NCBI RefSeq assembly: GCF_008326305.1
Contig: NZ_BIXY01000011.1
Coordinates: forward strand, 1-64,000
Length of the DNA: 64,000 bases
Source: Dictyobacter arantiisoli
GTDB taxonomy: Bacteria > Chloroflexota > Ktedonobacteria > Ktedonobacterales > Ktedonobacteraceae
Reading direction: 5' to 3'
Shown here: positions 43,077 through 52,416 of the stretch, in pieces
Layout of the letters: the number at the start of each line of letters is the position of its first letter
How positions within the stretch are numbered: the stretch's first letter is position 1
Made by a program: the position numbers and the translations under genes
Notes under the pieces: model-generated
Database searches by the model: none
What the model saw: the letters and a program-made list of their open reading frames with translations, nothing else
What the model was told of the DNA's origin: nothing

Positions 43077-43116
43077 GTAAAGATGAGCTGTGCCTCCCTG
43101 CGCAGCTCATCTTTAC
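43077..43116 (-). terminator. Terminator or processing hairpin between GH48 and GH9
   Basis: A 14-bp perfect stem GTAAAGATGAGCTG, 12-nt loop, 17 bp after the GH48 stop. On the minus strand CCTTTTTTGC follows, so most GH48 transcripts should end here. Confidence 0.82.
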
Positions 43117-43132
43117 AATCTACATTGAACGC

Positions 43133-46030
43133 TTACGGGAACAAGATACTATAATCCGCATAGGCTAGCGCAATGTCAGACTGCGCCCAGAAGCGGTGAT
43201 AGGTGAAGGTTGGAGCTGCACCACCGTTCAGGTAGGCCTGGACTTTCGGCCATGCCGGATCTGACTTGTAGCTTGGACGCTCGGTGATAAAGGTGGTGGA
43301 CGAGTTGAGCGTGGCTCCCTGTCCATTTTTACCGGTCCAACCAGCCGGAATCGAGACGGAATCGTTAAACTGGCTGTAGTCAGTACGGGTTTCGGGATTG
43401 GAGACGCCAATCGTGTCGCGGTAGTTGGTCCACATACGATCCAGCAGAGCTTTCGCTAACGTCTGTGAGCTCGTATCGCCCGCTTTGGCCGCATAGTACA
43501 TCAGTGTTTTGGCATAGGCAGCCGTGACACCGACATCGGATGTGTAGTCAACCACCGTGACATGCAGTCCAGCATTCGTGCCAGGATTACTGGCATTCCA
43601 GGTATCGGGCTGTCCAGACCAGTTGATAGTTGATGGAATAGAATAGGTTCCATCAGCATTCAGCTTGGTATTGGCGGTCGCCCAGGCAATCCATTTGGTC
43701 AGGACAGCTTTGGCGGTCGCATTCCCGGTCTCATGGTAATATTCCGCCACGCGTTCCATTGACCAGGCCTGGAAGCCAAACCAGTTATTGCTGGGTGGAT
43801 CATGATACTCTGGCTGCCAGTCATAGGACAGGCCATAGAAGGTTGAATCACCGGCTGGCGGCGTGGCATAATGCCCATTCCAGCTATTGGTGGCACCACC
43901 TGCGATGGCTCCTTCGGACGACTGTAACCATTGATAGAATTGGAGCTGACGCGTGAGGCTGGTCGCCCAGTCTGTTGGAGCGGTCGGGGACAGTGGCTCA
44001 AGCGCGGGAACCGAACTCAATGCCCAGGCCGCCAGAGGATTCTGGTAGCCCTGATGTGAGGCACTCGAACCAATACGCCAGGCCCAGTTACCTGCTGAGG
44101 GCAGCGCGCCACCCCAGGCGTAATACCAGGACAATAGATAATTGGAACTGCTCTTGCCAGTACCAGCAGGACAACTCAGGCTCGTACAACCTGGATTTTT
44201 AAAGTATTTGTCGTAGAAGGAATAGCGGAGATAGTCGCCCATCTTCGCGGCTTTCGCAATTGTAGCGGATACATCGGCACCTTTGCTCTGTGCATTCGCC
44301 CAGGTATAGGCCCAGTATGCGGCCTGAACAGTACGGGCATCGGCATCAGGGGCATCGGTGTATTTCCACTGCTGCGCATACGCGCTACCGGCAGAATTCT
44401 TGGTGAAGAGATCCAGGAAACCATTGGGACCACCAAACTTGAAGGTATCACAGTCCGGTTGCACGACGGTTTTCCAGACGGATTCAGATGCGCCACGCTG
44501 GTAGGAATTGATATAGGAAGGCTTGGTGGTGCCATCACCGCAATGTCCATAGCCATACCAATTATCAGTATCCAACAGCCAGTGCATGCCATAGACATCG
44601 GGATTACCATAGGTCTGCGTCAACTCATTCGCCAGTGGATCTTGTCCCACGGTAACACTGGTATCCAATTGAGCTGGATAGTCGGTAATATTGGGCGACT
44701 CAGGTGCATACTGTGCCGGGCTACTGGGATTATAACCCGCGTTGGTAGGCTGATCCGCATGGGAGGGGATCATATATTTTTCCATGGTGGCCCAGGCATT
44801 ATTGAAGGGCTGCCAGTTGCCGGTCTGCTCACCATAGGTCGCTTCCAGCCAGATCCAATAGCTGAATGCTTCCGAGGTGGTTTCATGACCATAGTCTGGT
44901 GCTTCAACGATCAAGGTTTCTACGGAGTGGTAAGGGATACCAAGGGAGCTGAAGTAGCCATTCGCAGGATTCTTGATATTGTTATACATATCAAGGAAGT
45001 GCTGCGCATAGGTCCCTGTCGTGGCGCTCTGGACGGTAACTTTCACGGTCGTACTGGTATAACCAGTCGCCGATACCGTCAGGGTCGCGCTATCACCAGC
45101 CGCTGCGGTCGCGGCAGCCGCCACTTTCACCGTTTGCTGAGTATTCCAGTTCGCCGGAGTGAAAGTCAGGGTGCCACCACTACTCACACTCAGATTGGTT
45201 GAACCGGCTGTATTGGCGACTGTGACTGTGACGGTTCCCGACGGTTGTGCCGACAGATCGACGCCAAATTGGGTGGTCGCGCCCGGCGTAACATTCAGAC
45301 TGGCGGTACTGGTCAAGAGCTGTGGTGTCGTAGGCTGAGTTACAGTAACACTCACAGGGCTTGAGGTCGCGCTTGAGCCATCGCTCGCATAGGCTTTGGC
45401 CGTCAAACTATACGTACCGGCCGCCACATTATTATAGGAATAGGTGTACGGTGCAGTCGTGACAGCTCCCAATAAAGAGGTACCACTATAGAATTCAACA
45501 CGAGAAATAGTCGCATTGGCATCAGTGGCCGTGACCTGAATGGGAATATTCGCTGGTGCCGCATAGCTCGCGCCAGTCGCAGGACTGGTAATCGAGACAG
45601 TTGGTGGATTCTGATTACAACTTGCATAATTAAGCGTAAAAGCGGTCGGCGCGGTGTTATTATTGACATACGCACCATTGAATCCAACATTGATCGTTTG
45701 ATTGGCCCCAATCGTCGAATTCCAGGACAGATTGGTCGCACTTACATTAGCACCCGTTTGAGACCAGTTAGCACTCCATCCTTGAGTTACCTTCTGATCA
45801 CCCGGAAAGCCAAACCCCAGGGTCCAGCCATTAATCGCCGCTGTCCCTGTATTGGTGATATTGACACTGGCAGTAAAACCGCCGCTCCACTGACTTATCA
45901 GGCTATATTGAACCTTACAGGTCGGTGCCGTGGCAGCTTTAGCCAATTGTGAAACACTCATGGATCCGCTGACAGCAAGCAGTACAACCAGCAATAGTAG
46001 CCATACTGACCTGCCACTTCGTCGGGTCAT
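43133..46030 (-). CDS. Secreted GH48 cellobiohydrolase with N-terminal CBM2 and Ig-like domains
   Basis: 965 residues from ATG 46030, behind AAGGAGGT; the frame to 46144 is too long. Signal peptide (VWLLLLVVLLAVSGSMSVSQLAKA), then CBM2 (CKVQYSLISQWSGGFTASVNI), a Big-type Ig domain (PPTVSITSPATGASYAAPANI), a second beta domain, and the GH48 catalytic domain from about residue 340: YHSVETLIVEAPDYGHETTSEA contains the proton donor Glu, followed by MHWLLDTDNWYGYG. GH48 enzymes attack chain ends processively and mark true cellulolytic bacteria. Paired with GH9 directly downstream. Confidence 0.96.
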   Translation of the reverse strand: MTRRSGRSVWLLLLVVLLAVSGSMSVSQLAKAATAPTCKVQYSLISQWSGGFTASVNITNTGTAAINGWTLGFGFPGDQKVTQGWSANWSQTGANVSATNLSWNSTIGANQTINVGFNGAYVNNNTAPTAFTLNYASCNQNPPTVSITSPATGASYAAPANIPIQVTATDANATISRVEFYSGTSLLGAVTTAPYTYSYNNVAAGTYSLTAKAYASDGSSATSSPVSVTVTQPTTPQLLTSTASLNVTPGATTQFGVDLSAQPSGTVTVTVANTAGSTNLSVSSGGTLTFTPANWNTQQTVKVAAAATAAAGDSATLTVSATGYTSTTVKVTVQSATTGTYAQHFLDMYNNIKNPANGYFSSLGIPYHSVETLIVEAPDYGHETTSEAFSYWIWLEATYGEQTGNWQPFNNAWATMEKYMIPSHADQPTNAGYNPSSPAQYAPESPNITDYPAQLDTSVTVGQDPLANELTQTYGNPDVYGMHWLLDTDNWYGYGHCGDGTTKPSYINSYQRGASESVWKTVVQPDCDTFKFGGPNGFLDLFTKNSAGSAYAQQWKYTDAPDADARTVQAAYWAYTWANAQSKGADVSATIAKAAKMGDYLRYSFYDKYFKNPGCTSLSCPAGTGKSSSNYLLSWYYAWGGALPSAGNWAWRIGSSASHQGYQNPLAAWALSSVPALEPLSPTAPTDWATSLTRQLQFYQWLQSSEGAIAGGATNSWNGHYATPPAGDSTFYGLSYDWQPEYHDPPSNNWFGFQAWSMERVAEYYHETGNATAKAVLTKWIAWATANTKLNADGTYSIPSTINWSGQPDTWNASNPGTNAGLHVTVVDYTSDVGVTAAYAKTLMYYAAKAGDTSSQTLAKALLDRMWTNYRDTIGVSNPETRTDYSQFNDSVSIPAGWTGKNGQGATLNSSTTFITERPSYKSDPAWPKVQAYLNGGAAPTFTYHRFWAQSDIALAYADYSILFP

Positions 46031-46558
46031 GATAACCTCCTTGTTTAGAACACAGCCATCCAGAACAGCAGATCCTTCTGCTGACAACGACAAAAACACT
46101 GTGTGACATCGCACAATACGCTTCTGTCTGAAATGTGCATTCAAATAGCTCCTGTTATAATAGAATCCTCCTTTATCTTTTCTTCATTTATAGTGCTTAT
46201 GCTATCAGAAAATGCTTGCCAAATCAAGCATCAATTGCAATTATGTCTAGCCTCAAGAGCCTTGTCAATGTGAATAGAGTAGCGGGATAAGCCATTTCCG
46301 AGATTGAAGAAAAACTGAACACTTTCTTTAGCCAGCGCCCTTGAATTCAAGCGTTACATGTGCTCTCAACGCTCCTATAAGCTCACCACGCTATTCTAGT
46401 CAGTTCTTATTCACGCCGCTTAACGCCATTGACAGGCATTATCTTTAATGCTACATACAACCTGAGAGGGTTAAACTCGTTCGGAAGCAGACAAGAGTTA
46501 TAATAGAATACATGGCATACAAAGAGGTATCATAGCGCAAGACAAAGGAGTTGTATTT
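46031..46558. other. Divergent promoter region of GH48 and the lipoprotein gene
   Basis: No gene seen in 528 bp. TTTATAGTGCTTATGCT at 46187-46203 matches the element before the heptose operon. No LacI-type operator like that of the GH43 unit was found here, so the cellulases seem to be under different control. Confidence 0.4.
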
Positions 46559-47521
46559 GTGAATATACGAGCAGGAAGCTATACAAAAATCTATACCTAC
46601 ACAGCACATCTGATCACACTTTTTATCTGCCTCTGGCTACTCGCTAATCTGGTAGCCTGTGCCACGCCCTCCACAGCGCCAAAGACACAGGCAAAATCCA
46701 CTCACACGCCTGTTGTGATGGGATCACAGCCGTCAACCACAACTCCTCAAGTGACCGCAACACCCAGACAGAAGCCTCAACAACAGGTCTTCATCGCGCA
46801 GGAATTGCATGGTCCAACCAACTTCTTGCTGCACACACCACTCAAATTCTCGCAGGCCAGCGGCACAGTAACCGACAATGGAGGGACACAGACACAACTG
46901 TCCCCACAGACGGTCCAGAGCGCGATCAGCAGTGAACTCAAACGCTTCCTCTTCGTGGCCGACCATAATGACATCGTCAAAGTCTACACGCCAGGAGCCA
47001 CCGCGCCCATCTCAACCCAGATCACCCAGCTGGCCCAGCGTGGAACCGCCATCCAATACACCCAGGTCATCAACTCGGTCACCACTGTCTTCAACTGCCT
47101 GCTCACTGGAAATAACGTCAGCGTCACCTATCAGCAACAATACAGTGGTGCAGCCACCCCAACCGATCCCATCGCCATGTCCAGCAGCACCGTCACCGTC
47201 GCCTTTACCACCACCATCACCCGCGTCGCCGGAAGCGACATCCCCACCGCGCCCACCAGAGGAACCTATCGGCTCGCGCAAAACAAAGCCGTAACCCTCA
47301 CCTGGACAGCCGGTCAACACGCCACCAGATATGATATTTACCGCCTGATCCCTAACGTCGATCAGCAATATCAGCTCATCGGCAACGCCAGCGGCCCCAC
47401 CTATACTGATGCATCCACAACCGCAAAAAAAAGCACAACTGGCATCGCCTATGCCATCTTTGCCGTCGGTCCCACGGGCGTCGAAAATCCCAGCGACACC
47501 GTCATCACCATAGTCTCCTAG
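46559..47521 (+). CDS. Lipoprotein with C-terminal fibronectin-like domain
   Basis: 320 residues from GTG 46559 (AAAGGAG at 8 nt). Lipobox LVAC follows a hydrophobic stretch (LITLFICLWLLANLVAC). Then a Thr/Pro/Gln-rich linker of about 50 residues, an unknown middle domain (residues about 75-230), and a Fn3-like end (LTWTAGQHATRYDIYRLI...YTDASTT). It is anchored outside the membrane. Function unknown; its position next to the cellulases may be incidental. Confidence 0.82.
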   Translation: MNIRAGSYTKIYTYTAHLITLFICLWLLANLVACATPSTAPKTQAKSTHTPVVMGSQPSTTTPQVTATPRQKPQQQVFIAQELHGPTNFLLHTPLKFSQASGTVTDNGGTQTQLSPQTVQSAISSELKRFLFVADHNDIVKVYTPGATAPISTQITQLAQRGTAIQYTQVINSVTTVFNCLLTGNNVSVTYQQQYSGAATPTDPIAMSSSTVTVAFTTTITRVAGSDIPTAPTRGTYRLAQNKAVTLTWTAGQHATRYDIYRLIPNVDQQYQLIGNASGPTYTDASTTAKKSTTGIAYAIFAVGPTGVENPSDTVITIVS

Positions 47522-47608
47522 ATCCAGAGCACCCTGAAGATCTTCAACCCATGGAAACCGCGCTTCTTAGAGAGTGTCAGCCTCTCCGTCACCGCCATCT
47601 CTGATTCG

Positions 47609-47638
47609 TTCATAGATTGTATTCCTCCATGGTATAAT
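47609..47638 (+). promoter_or_regulatory. Possible promoter of the TetR gene
   Basis: TTCATA at 47609, 18-bp spacer, TATAAT at 47633. The -10 box borders the twin operators downstream, so bound repressor would block it. Confidence 0.45.
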
Positions 47639-47644
47639 ATTAAT

Positions 47645-47686
47645 CGGAGCAGTGCTCTGATTAATATTATACGGAACAACGTTCTG
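47645..47686. promoter_or_regulatory. Twin TetR-type operators
   Basis: CGGAGCAGTGCTCTG (47645-47659) and CGGAACAACGTTCTG (47672-47686) fit one dyad pattern CGGARCA-YG-TCTG, with starts 27 bp apart. A wider perfect palindrome TATAATATTAAT...ATTAATATTATA surrounds the first. Autoregulation by the adjacent TetR protein is inferred. Confidence 0.65.
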
Positions 47687-47717
47687 TTTGTAAAATTATT
47701 TTTGAGGGAATGAAGCG

Positions 47718-48314
47718 ATGACCACCAATGACGAGGGAGCGGGGCAACCAGCCCGACAGAAGCGGGCCGACGCGCAGCGCAACAAGCAGGCGTTGCTCGC
47801 CGCCGCCGCAGCCGTGTTCGTCACGTCCGGTGTCGACGCGCCAGTGCGTGACATCGCGGCTGCGGCTGGCGTCGGGATGGGGACGATTTACCGCCACTTC
47901 CCGACGCGAGCAGATCTCGTTGTTGCCGTGTACCGCCATCAGGTCGAGGCCTGCGCCGAGGCTGGTCCGGCCCTGCTGGCGAATGGTGGCTCGCCACACG
48001 CTGCGCTCGGTCAGTGGGTCAACCTCTTCGTTGATTTTCTGGTCACGAAGCATGGACTCGCCGCGGCCCTGCAACCCGACAGCGCCGGCTTCGACGCGCT
48101 GCATGCCTACTTCATTGACCGCCTCGTGCCCGTTTGCGCTCAGTTGCTCGCCGCCGCCGCTGAAGCTGGCGAGATCAACGCCGATATTGATGCCCTCGAA
48201 CTGATGCATGGCATCGGCAACCTCTGCGTTGGCGCCGACAACGACTCGCGCTACAATGCCCGCCGCATGGTTGAGCTACTCATCGCGGGACTCCTCCAAT
48301 CGCGCTCGACCTGA
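47718..48314 (+). CDS. TetR/AcrR-family transcriptional regulator
   Basis: 198 residues. HTH at residues about 15-60: NKQALLAAAAAVFVTSGVDAPVRDIAAAAGVGMGTIYRHFPTRADLVVAVY, a close match to the family. Ligand domain from about 70. The gene is much richer in GC than its neighbours and its protein has actinobacterial-like Ala/Arg use, suggesting transfer together with the queA-like relic that follows. Start ATG 47718 follows GGGAATGAAG. Confidence 0.92.
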   Translation: MTTNDEGAGQPARQKRADAQRNKQALLAAAAAVFVTSGVDAPVRDIAAAAGVGMGTIYRHFPTRADLVVAVYRHQVEACAEAGPALLANGGSPHAALGQWVNLFVDFLVTKHGLAAALQPDSAGFDALHAYFIDRLVPVCAQLLAAAAEAGEINADIDALELMHGIGNLCVGADNDSRYNARRMVELLIAGLLQSRST

Positions 48315-48329
48315 TACTACTGATCCATA

Positions 48330-48771
48330 TGATGCCAGATCCACTGCCATCACTGCTCACCAACCTGCTGGCCCAGGGAGTCCAGGTTATCCCCTGCTGC
48401 ATACCGGCGTGACCAGCCTGGAAAGCCATGAACCACCCTATGAAGAATACTATCGCGTCTCCAGCACCTCAGCGCGCCTGATCACGACCGCCAGGGCCGA
48501 CGGACGGCGTTTGATCGCGGTTGGAACCACCGTCGTGCGCACGCTGGAAACCGTTATGGATGACCAGGGGAGCACTCATCCTGGTGAAGGTTGGACCAGC
48601 ATCATTGTCAGCCCCGAGCGCGGCGACACCCGCAGTGTCCATGCGCTCCTGACCGGCTTCCATGAGCCACAGGCCACCCATCTTGCCATGCTAGAAGCTT
48701 TTGCCAGCCGTCATCATCTCAAGCTAGCCTATCAAGCAGCCCTGAACACTGGCTATCGCTGGCACGAATAG
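48330..48771 (+). pseudogene. queA-like gene relic (tRNA ribosyltransferase-isomerase family)
   Basis: The frame from ATG 48330 reads LPSLLTNLLAQGVQVIP; after a slip in the CCCC run at 48391-48394 the other frame continues LLHTGVTSLESHEPPYEEYYRV and GRRLIAVGTTVVRTLETV, GFHEPQATHLAMLEAF, ending YRWHE. These match the middle and C-terminal half of QueA-like proteins in order. About half of the N-terminal part and the final FGDSHLIL-like end are missing. High GC like the preceding TetR gene. Confidence 0.75.
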
Positions 48772-48822
48772 AGAAAATATTGAGAAGAGGAAAATACAAA
48801 ATTTATTTGCATATCCCTTGGT

Positions 48823-50037
48823 TCAGGTTATGGAGATGGAGGCGATGAGCCCGGCTAGCAAGGCTACACGGTTGGGGACAGGCGCCAGGAGCATGTATTC
48901 GTCGGCGGTATGCGCTCCGCCTCCGATAGCGCCCAGGCCATCTATCGATGGACAGCCTTCAGCAGCCGTTGTACAGCAGTCTGATGCTCCGCCACGCATT
49001 TCGGGATGGTAGCTGGTTTTGAAGATGTTTTCAGTAATCAAGCGTACTGTATCAGCTACGGCAAGGCTCTGCTTGGTCGCGACCATCGGCAGCATCACAT
49101 CCGGTTCGGGCTGTAAATCCAGTTTGACGCCCGGCACCAATTGCTGTTGTAATAATGTCTGCCAGCGCGCCTCAACTGCCAGCCGATCCTCAGGATGTAA
49201 GAAGCGCACGTCAAAGAGGATTTCGGCGAAGTCAGATACGACATTGGCCCATGATCCACCTGAGAGCGGTCCTGCATTGATCGTGACTCCACTGCGTAAA
49301 TTTGCCAGGCTCTGTGCCTGTACAATCTGATGAGCCAGTTCCAGCACAGCATTGCGTCCATTCTCAGGATTACTCCCGGCATGCGCCGCCTTCCCTCTGG
49401 CAATCAATCGATAATGGGAGCAACCCTTACGCCTCGTCACCACATTCCCCAGCGCCCCGGCCCCCTCTAATCCCAGCACAATAGGATGCTCCCGGGCAAT
49501 CTGTTTGATCAACTCGACATGATAGCGTGTGGAGATCTCCTCATCCGATACCGACAAAAAGATGATCTTATGGAAATCCTGAAACTGCGCCTGCTTCAAC
49601 ACCTCCAGAGCATAGATACCCTGGAGCAGACCACCCTTCATATCCACCGTCCCGGGCGCATAAAATCTATCGCCATCCCGATGCATGCGCACCTCAGCCA
49701 CGCCCAGAGGATGTACTGTATCATGGTGTCCCAACAACAGACACACAGGAGCCGCTGGATTATTCCCTTCCCATGTCGCAACAAACGCGTTGCCCCGTGG
49801 ATGCTCTATCAGCCTGCCACCAATCTCCAGACGCTCCAGCAATAAATGTAACTGATCCGCCAGCGCGTTCAAACCAATGGGACTATCCGAAGGCGATTCA
49901 AGCAGACAGAGAGCCTGCAAATCATCCACAAAACGCGGCATCACCTGCTCCATATACGTGACACCAGCAGTTACAAGAGCAAAGATATCCTCACCAGGCT
50001 CAGCAAAAGCACGCCCATCAACATCTGGATTCAGCAT
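48823..50037 (-). CDS. M20-family metallopeptidase (carboxypeptidase G2-like)
   Basis: 404 residues. Two-zinc active site: His in LLLGHHDTVHPLG, bridging Asp in GTVDMKGG, catalytic Glu pair in SVSDEEIS, and the last His in IGGGAHTADEY. The dimerisation domain is inserted at about 215-325 (GKAAHAGSNPENGRNAVLELAHQIV). It removes C-terminal residues from peptides or folate-like amides; no signal, so cytosolic. Start ATG 50037 follows GGAGG. Confidence 0.92.
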   Translation of the reverse strand: MLNPDVDGRAFAEPGEDIFALVTAGVTYMEQVMPRFVDDLQALCLLESPSDSPIGLNALADQLHLLLERLEIGGRLIEHPRGNAFVATWEGNNPAAPVCLLLGHHDTVHPLGVAEVRMHRDGDRFYAPGTVDMKGGLLQGIYALEVLKQAQFQDFHKIIFLSVSDEEISTRYHVELIKQIAREHPIVLGLEGAGALGNVVTRRKGCSHYRLIARGKAAHAGSNPENGRNAVLELAHQIVQAQSLANLRSGVTINAGPLSGGSWANVVSDFAEILFDVRFLHPEDRLAVEARWQTLLQQQLVPGVKLDLQPEPDVMLPMVATKQSLAVADTVRLITENIFKTSYHPEMRGGASDCCTTAAEGCPSIDGLGAIGGGAHTADEYMLLAPVPNRVALLAGLIASISIT

Positions 50038-50100
50038 CAGACCTCCAACCTGCCCTGTCGATAGATTAAAAACAGAGCCATCTAAAACGTCTGGTATACC

Positions 50101-51345
50101 TTAATGATAAACAATACATCCATTTTCCTCAAGTCTTTGCAGCCATTGAGGAAAAGATGCAATCTTATTCCAGCGCAGATCTACTTTTTTCAGCCGCAAC
50201 AGATCCCCAGACAGATCAGGAAGTACAACCAACCGATTAGCACGCAGATCCAGATAGGTCAGATTGCTGAGCTGACCAATGACCATTGATAAACGAAGCA
50301 AACGATTATTGCGCAAATCTAGATAGGTCAGTCCTGTTAGCTTGCCCAATACTTCTGGCAGCGCAACAAAGCGATTATTGGATAAGTGCAATTCTCTTAA
50401 CCAGGTTAAAGTACCCAATTCAGCGGGCAGAGACTCTAACTGATTATTGTATAGGCGTAATTCTCTCAAACCCTGCAACTTGCCAATAGCAGGAAAAAGA
50501 GTGGTTAGACAATTATCAGTACAATTTAAATAAATCAGTTGACTCAGATTGGCGAGCGTGGCCGGAAGATCGGTCAGGCGATTATTGCTCATATAGAGGA
50601 ACTCAAGCTGCCTTAGCTTTCCAAGCGACTCGGGCAAAGTATCCAACTGATTATGGGCCAGATCTAGCATCTTCAACTGCGTCAACTGCCCGATGCCTTC
50701 AGGAAGGTTGGATAATTGATTCTCAGCAATATTGAGCACGTTAAGATTATGCAACTGCCAGAGGCCCTCTGGAAGCACATGCAGCTGATTATGGCCCACA
50801 CTGATATCCCTGAGTTGCCTTAAGTGAGCGATACTCTCCGGTAGCAAGGTCATTTGATTGTCATAGAGCTGTAGCGTGGTGAGCTGTGTCAGCTGACCAA
50901 TAGACTCAGGCAGAGCCGTCAACCAATTCCCATCCAGATGGAGCGCCTCAAGCCGCCTCAGATCGCCAATGCCAGCAGGCAAAGCTGCCAGATGATTATG
51001 ATCCGCATAGATAGCCTCCAGATGTCTCAACGATCCCAAAGAGGTTGGAAACGCCGTCAGACTATTCCCGGTCACATGTAATTGTCGCAAATGGGATAGT
51101 TTACAAAGCGACTCTGGCAGCGCCCTCAATCCACAATAGCGGATAGATAATCCAACAATAGTATCATGTTCCAGCGCGCACCCTATCACATCCACACAAC
51201 CAGCAATCTCATCCAATGACAGTATAACGATTGGCACGCCAACAGGATTATCACTCTGTATTAACTGCCTCAACTCTTGAATGAAACGCAACTCAACAAG
51301 TGGTAAAGCATATCCATCAAATAGACCATCTAACTCTTCAAACAT
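50101..51345 (-). CDS. Leucine-rich repeat protein
   Basis: 414 residues from ATG 51345. About fourteen 23-residue LRRs run from residue 75 to the end, consensus LP.S(I/L)G.L..L..L.L..N.L..LP (for example LRQLHVTGNSLTAFPTSLGSL). The repeats form a solenoid for protein binding. The N-terminal 70 residues are a capping region without repeats; there is no signal or membrane segment. Bacterial LRRs of this plant/Roco-like type are intracellular. Partner unknown. The frame to 51384 overlaps a terminator-proximal leader and is less likely. Confidence 0.9.
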   Translation of the reverse strand: MFEELDGLFDGYALPLVELRFIQELRQLIQSDNPVGVPIVILSLDEIAGCVDVIGCALEHDTIVGLSIRYCGLRALPESLCKLSHLRQLHVTGNSLTAFPTSLGSLRHLEAIYADHNHLAALPAGIGDLRRLEALHLDGNWLTALPESIGQLTQLTTLQLYDNQMTLLPESIAHLRQLRDISVGHNQLHVLPEGLWQLHNLNVLNIAENQLSNLPEGIGQLTQLKMLDLAHNQLDTLPESLGKLRQLEFLYMSNNRLTDLPATLANLSQLIYLNCTDNCLTTLFPAIGKLQGLRELRLYNNQLESLPAELGTLTWLRELHLSNNRFVALPEVLGKLTGLTYLDLRNNRLLRLSMVIGQLSNLTYLDLRANRLVVLPDLSGDLLRLKKVDLRWNKIASFPQWLQRLEENGCIVYH

Positions 51346-51399
51346 AGAGCGTCTTCTCCCTCGTGCTCTCTCTCTATAACACATAAAGCTGATCTTGAT

Positions 51400-51453
51400 G
51401 GTTGCAGCAATATCGGGGCTTGCTCGTTTGCAAGCCCCGGTATTGCTGCAACC
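51400..51453 (-). terminator. Terminator of the acyl thioesterase gene
   Basis: 24-nt arms with one mismatch (GGTTGCAGCAATA.CGGGGCT) at 51400-51423 and 51430-51453, starting three bases after the stop. On the minus strand it continues ATCAAGATCAGC without a U-run, but the stem is very strong. Confidence 0.7.
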
Positions 51454-51455
51454 AT

Positions 51456-52229
51456 TTATGCGGTTGGGCGCCAGATCCAGCGTGAACCTGTGCGTACAAG
51501 GACGCGCCCGGCTCGTGTGATCTGTTGCAGACGAGTAAATTCTTGTCCCGCCTGAGGGAAAGGATCAAACCAGCTCTGGATCTCAAGCTGTTCGCCGAGC
51601 AGCGCACTCTCCAGATATTCGATATCATAGCTCAGGGCACATAATGTGGCGGTCTCAGCGGTAATCTCGGCCTGGCTGTATGCTTCCCAGGCCGCATTAT
51701 CCAATACTTCTACATAAGCTGCATTATTCATATGGCGCATCAGATCGGTATCCGAGAAACGCACGGCGGCACTGCTCATAGCGGGTGGCTGCTCGGGAAA
51801 AGCGGGCAGAGCAGGCTCAGCCTGTATGGCTTGTGGACCATCAGGCAACCAGACCTCAGCCGTTCCCTCAGGCATGCGAATCGGCCTCCCACGCTGATCC
51901 ACATACACCCAGAGCGTGCGTGCACTGATAATGGGAGGACCATCGCTTGCACCGACCAGGCGGGCATCATAGCCACGCTGACCTGTAATACGGGTAAAAC
52001 CCATGCCAAACGTGGTTAATTCCAGTTCAGTATGCATCGGCACGGGAGTATGGAACGTAATCACAGAGCGCTTGACAATCCAAAAACCAGATTGGGTAAA
52101 CCGCACATCCTCGGCATCCAACAGCGCAATATCCTGCATATAACGTACAAAGGCAGCGGGAGTCAAAAAACCATAGCAATCGCACTCATTGTAGCGCACA
52201 GTATAGGTATGACGAAATTGACGTGGCAT
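51456..52229 (-). CDS. Acyl-ACP thioesterase-like double hotdog protein
   Basis: 257 residues with two hotdog domains. The first starts YTVRYNECDCYGFLTPAAFVRYMQDIALL, with the long helix, and has FGMGFTRITGQRGYDARL. The second contains FSDTDLMRHMNNAAYVEVLDNAAWEAY, with catalytic Asn/His-like residues MNNAxY. This layout is that of bacterial FatA/FatB-like acyl-ACP thioesterases releasing free fatty acids. Start ATG 52229 follows AAGGA. Confidence 0.9.
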   Translation of the reverse strand: MPRQFRHTYTVRYNECDCYGFLTPAAFVRYMQDIALLDAEDVRFTQSGFWIVKRSVITFHTPVPMHTELELTTFGMGFTRITGQRGYDARLVGASDGPPIISARTLWVYVDQRGRPIRMPEGTAEVWLPDGPQAIQAEPALPAFPEQPPAMSSAAVRFSDTDLMRHMNNAAYVEVLDNAAWEAYSQAEITAETATLCALSYDIEYLESALLGEQLEIQSWFDPFPQAGQEFTRLQQITRAGRVLVRTGSRWIWRPTA

Positions 52230-52416
52230 CTATTATCCTTATAGAAAATAATGCACCCGACTCTATGGATGCAGAAACTCACATCCTATTGTACAATCCT
52301 TCCACAAAAAGATGAAAAGGGGATGTCCCACATATTGGTTCGCATCAGCGGTACGAAGGGGGATCAGGGATGACACTACTATACCTATTAAACCTCTACA
52401 TAGTATCCTTCGCTAT

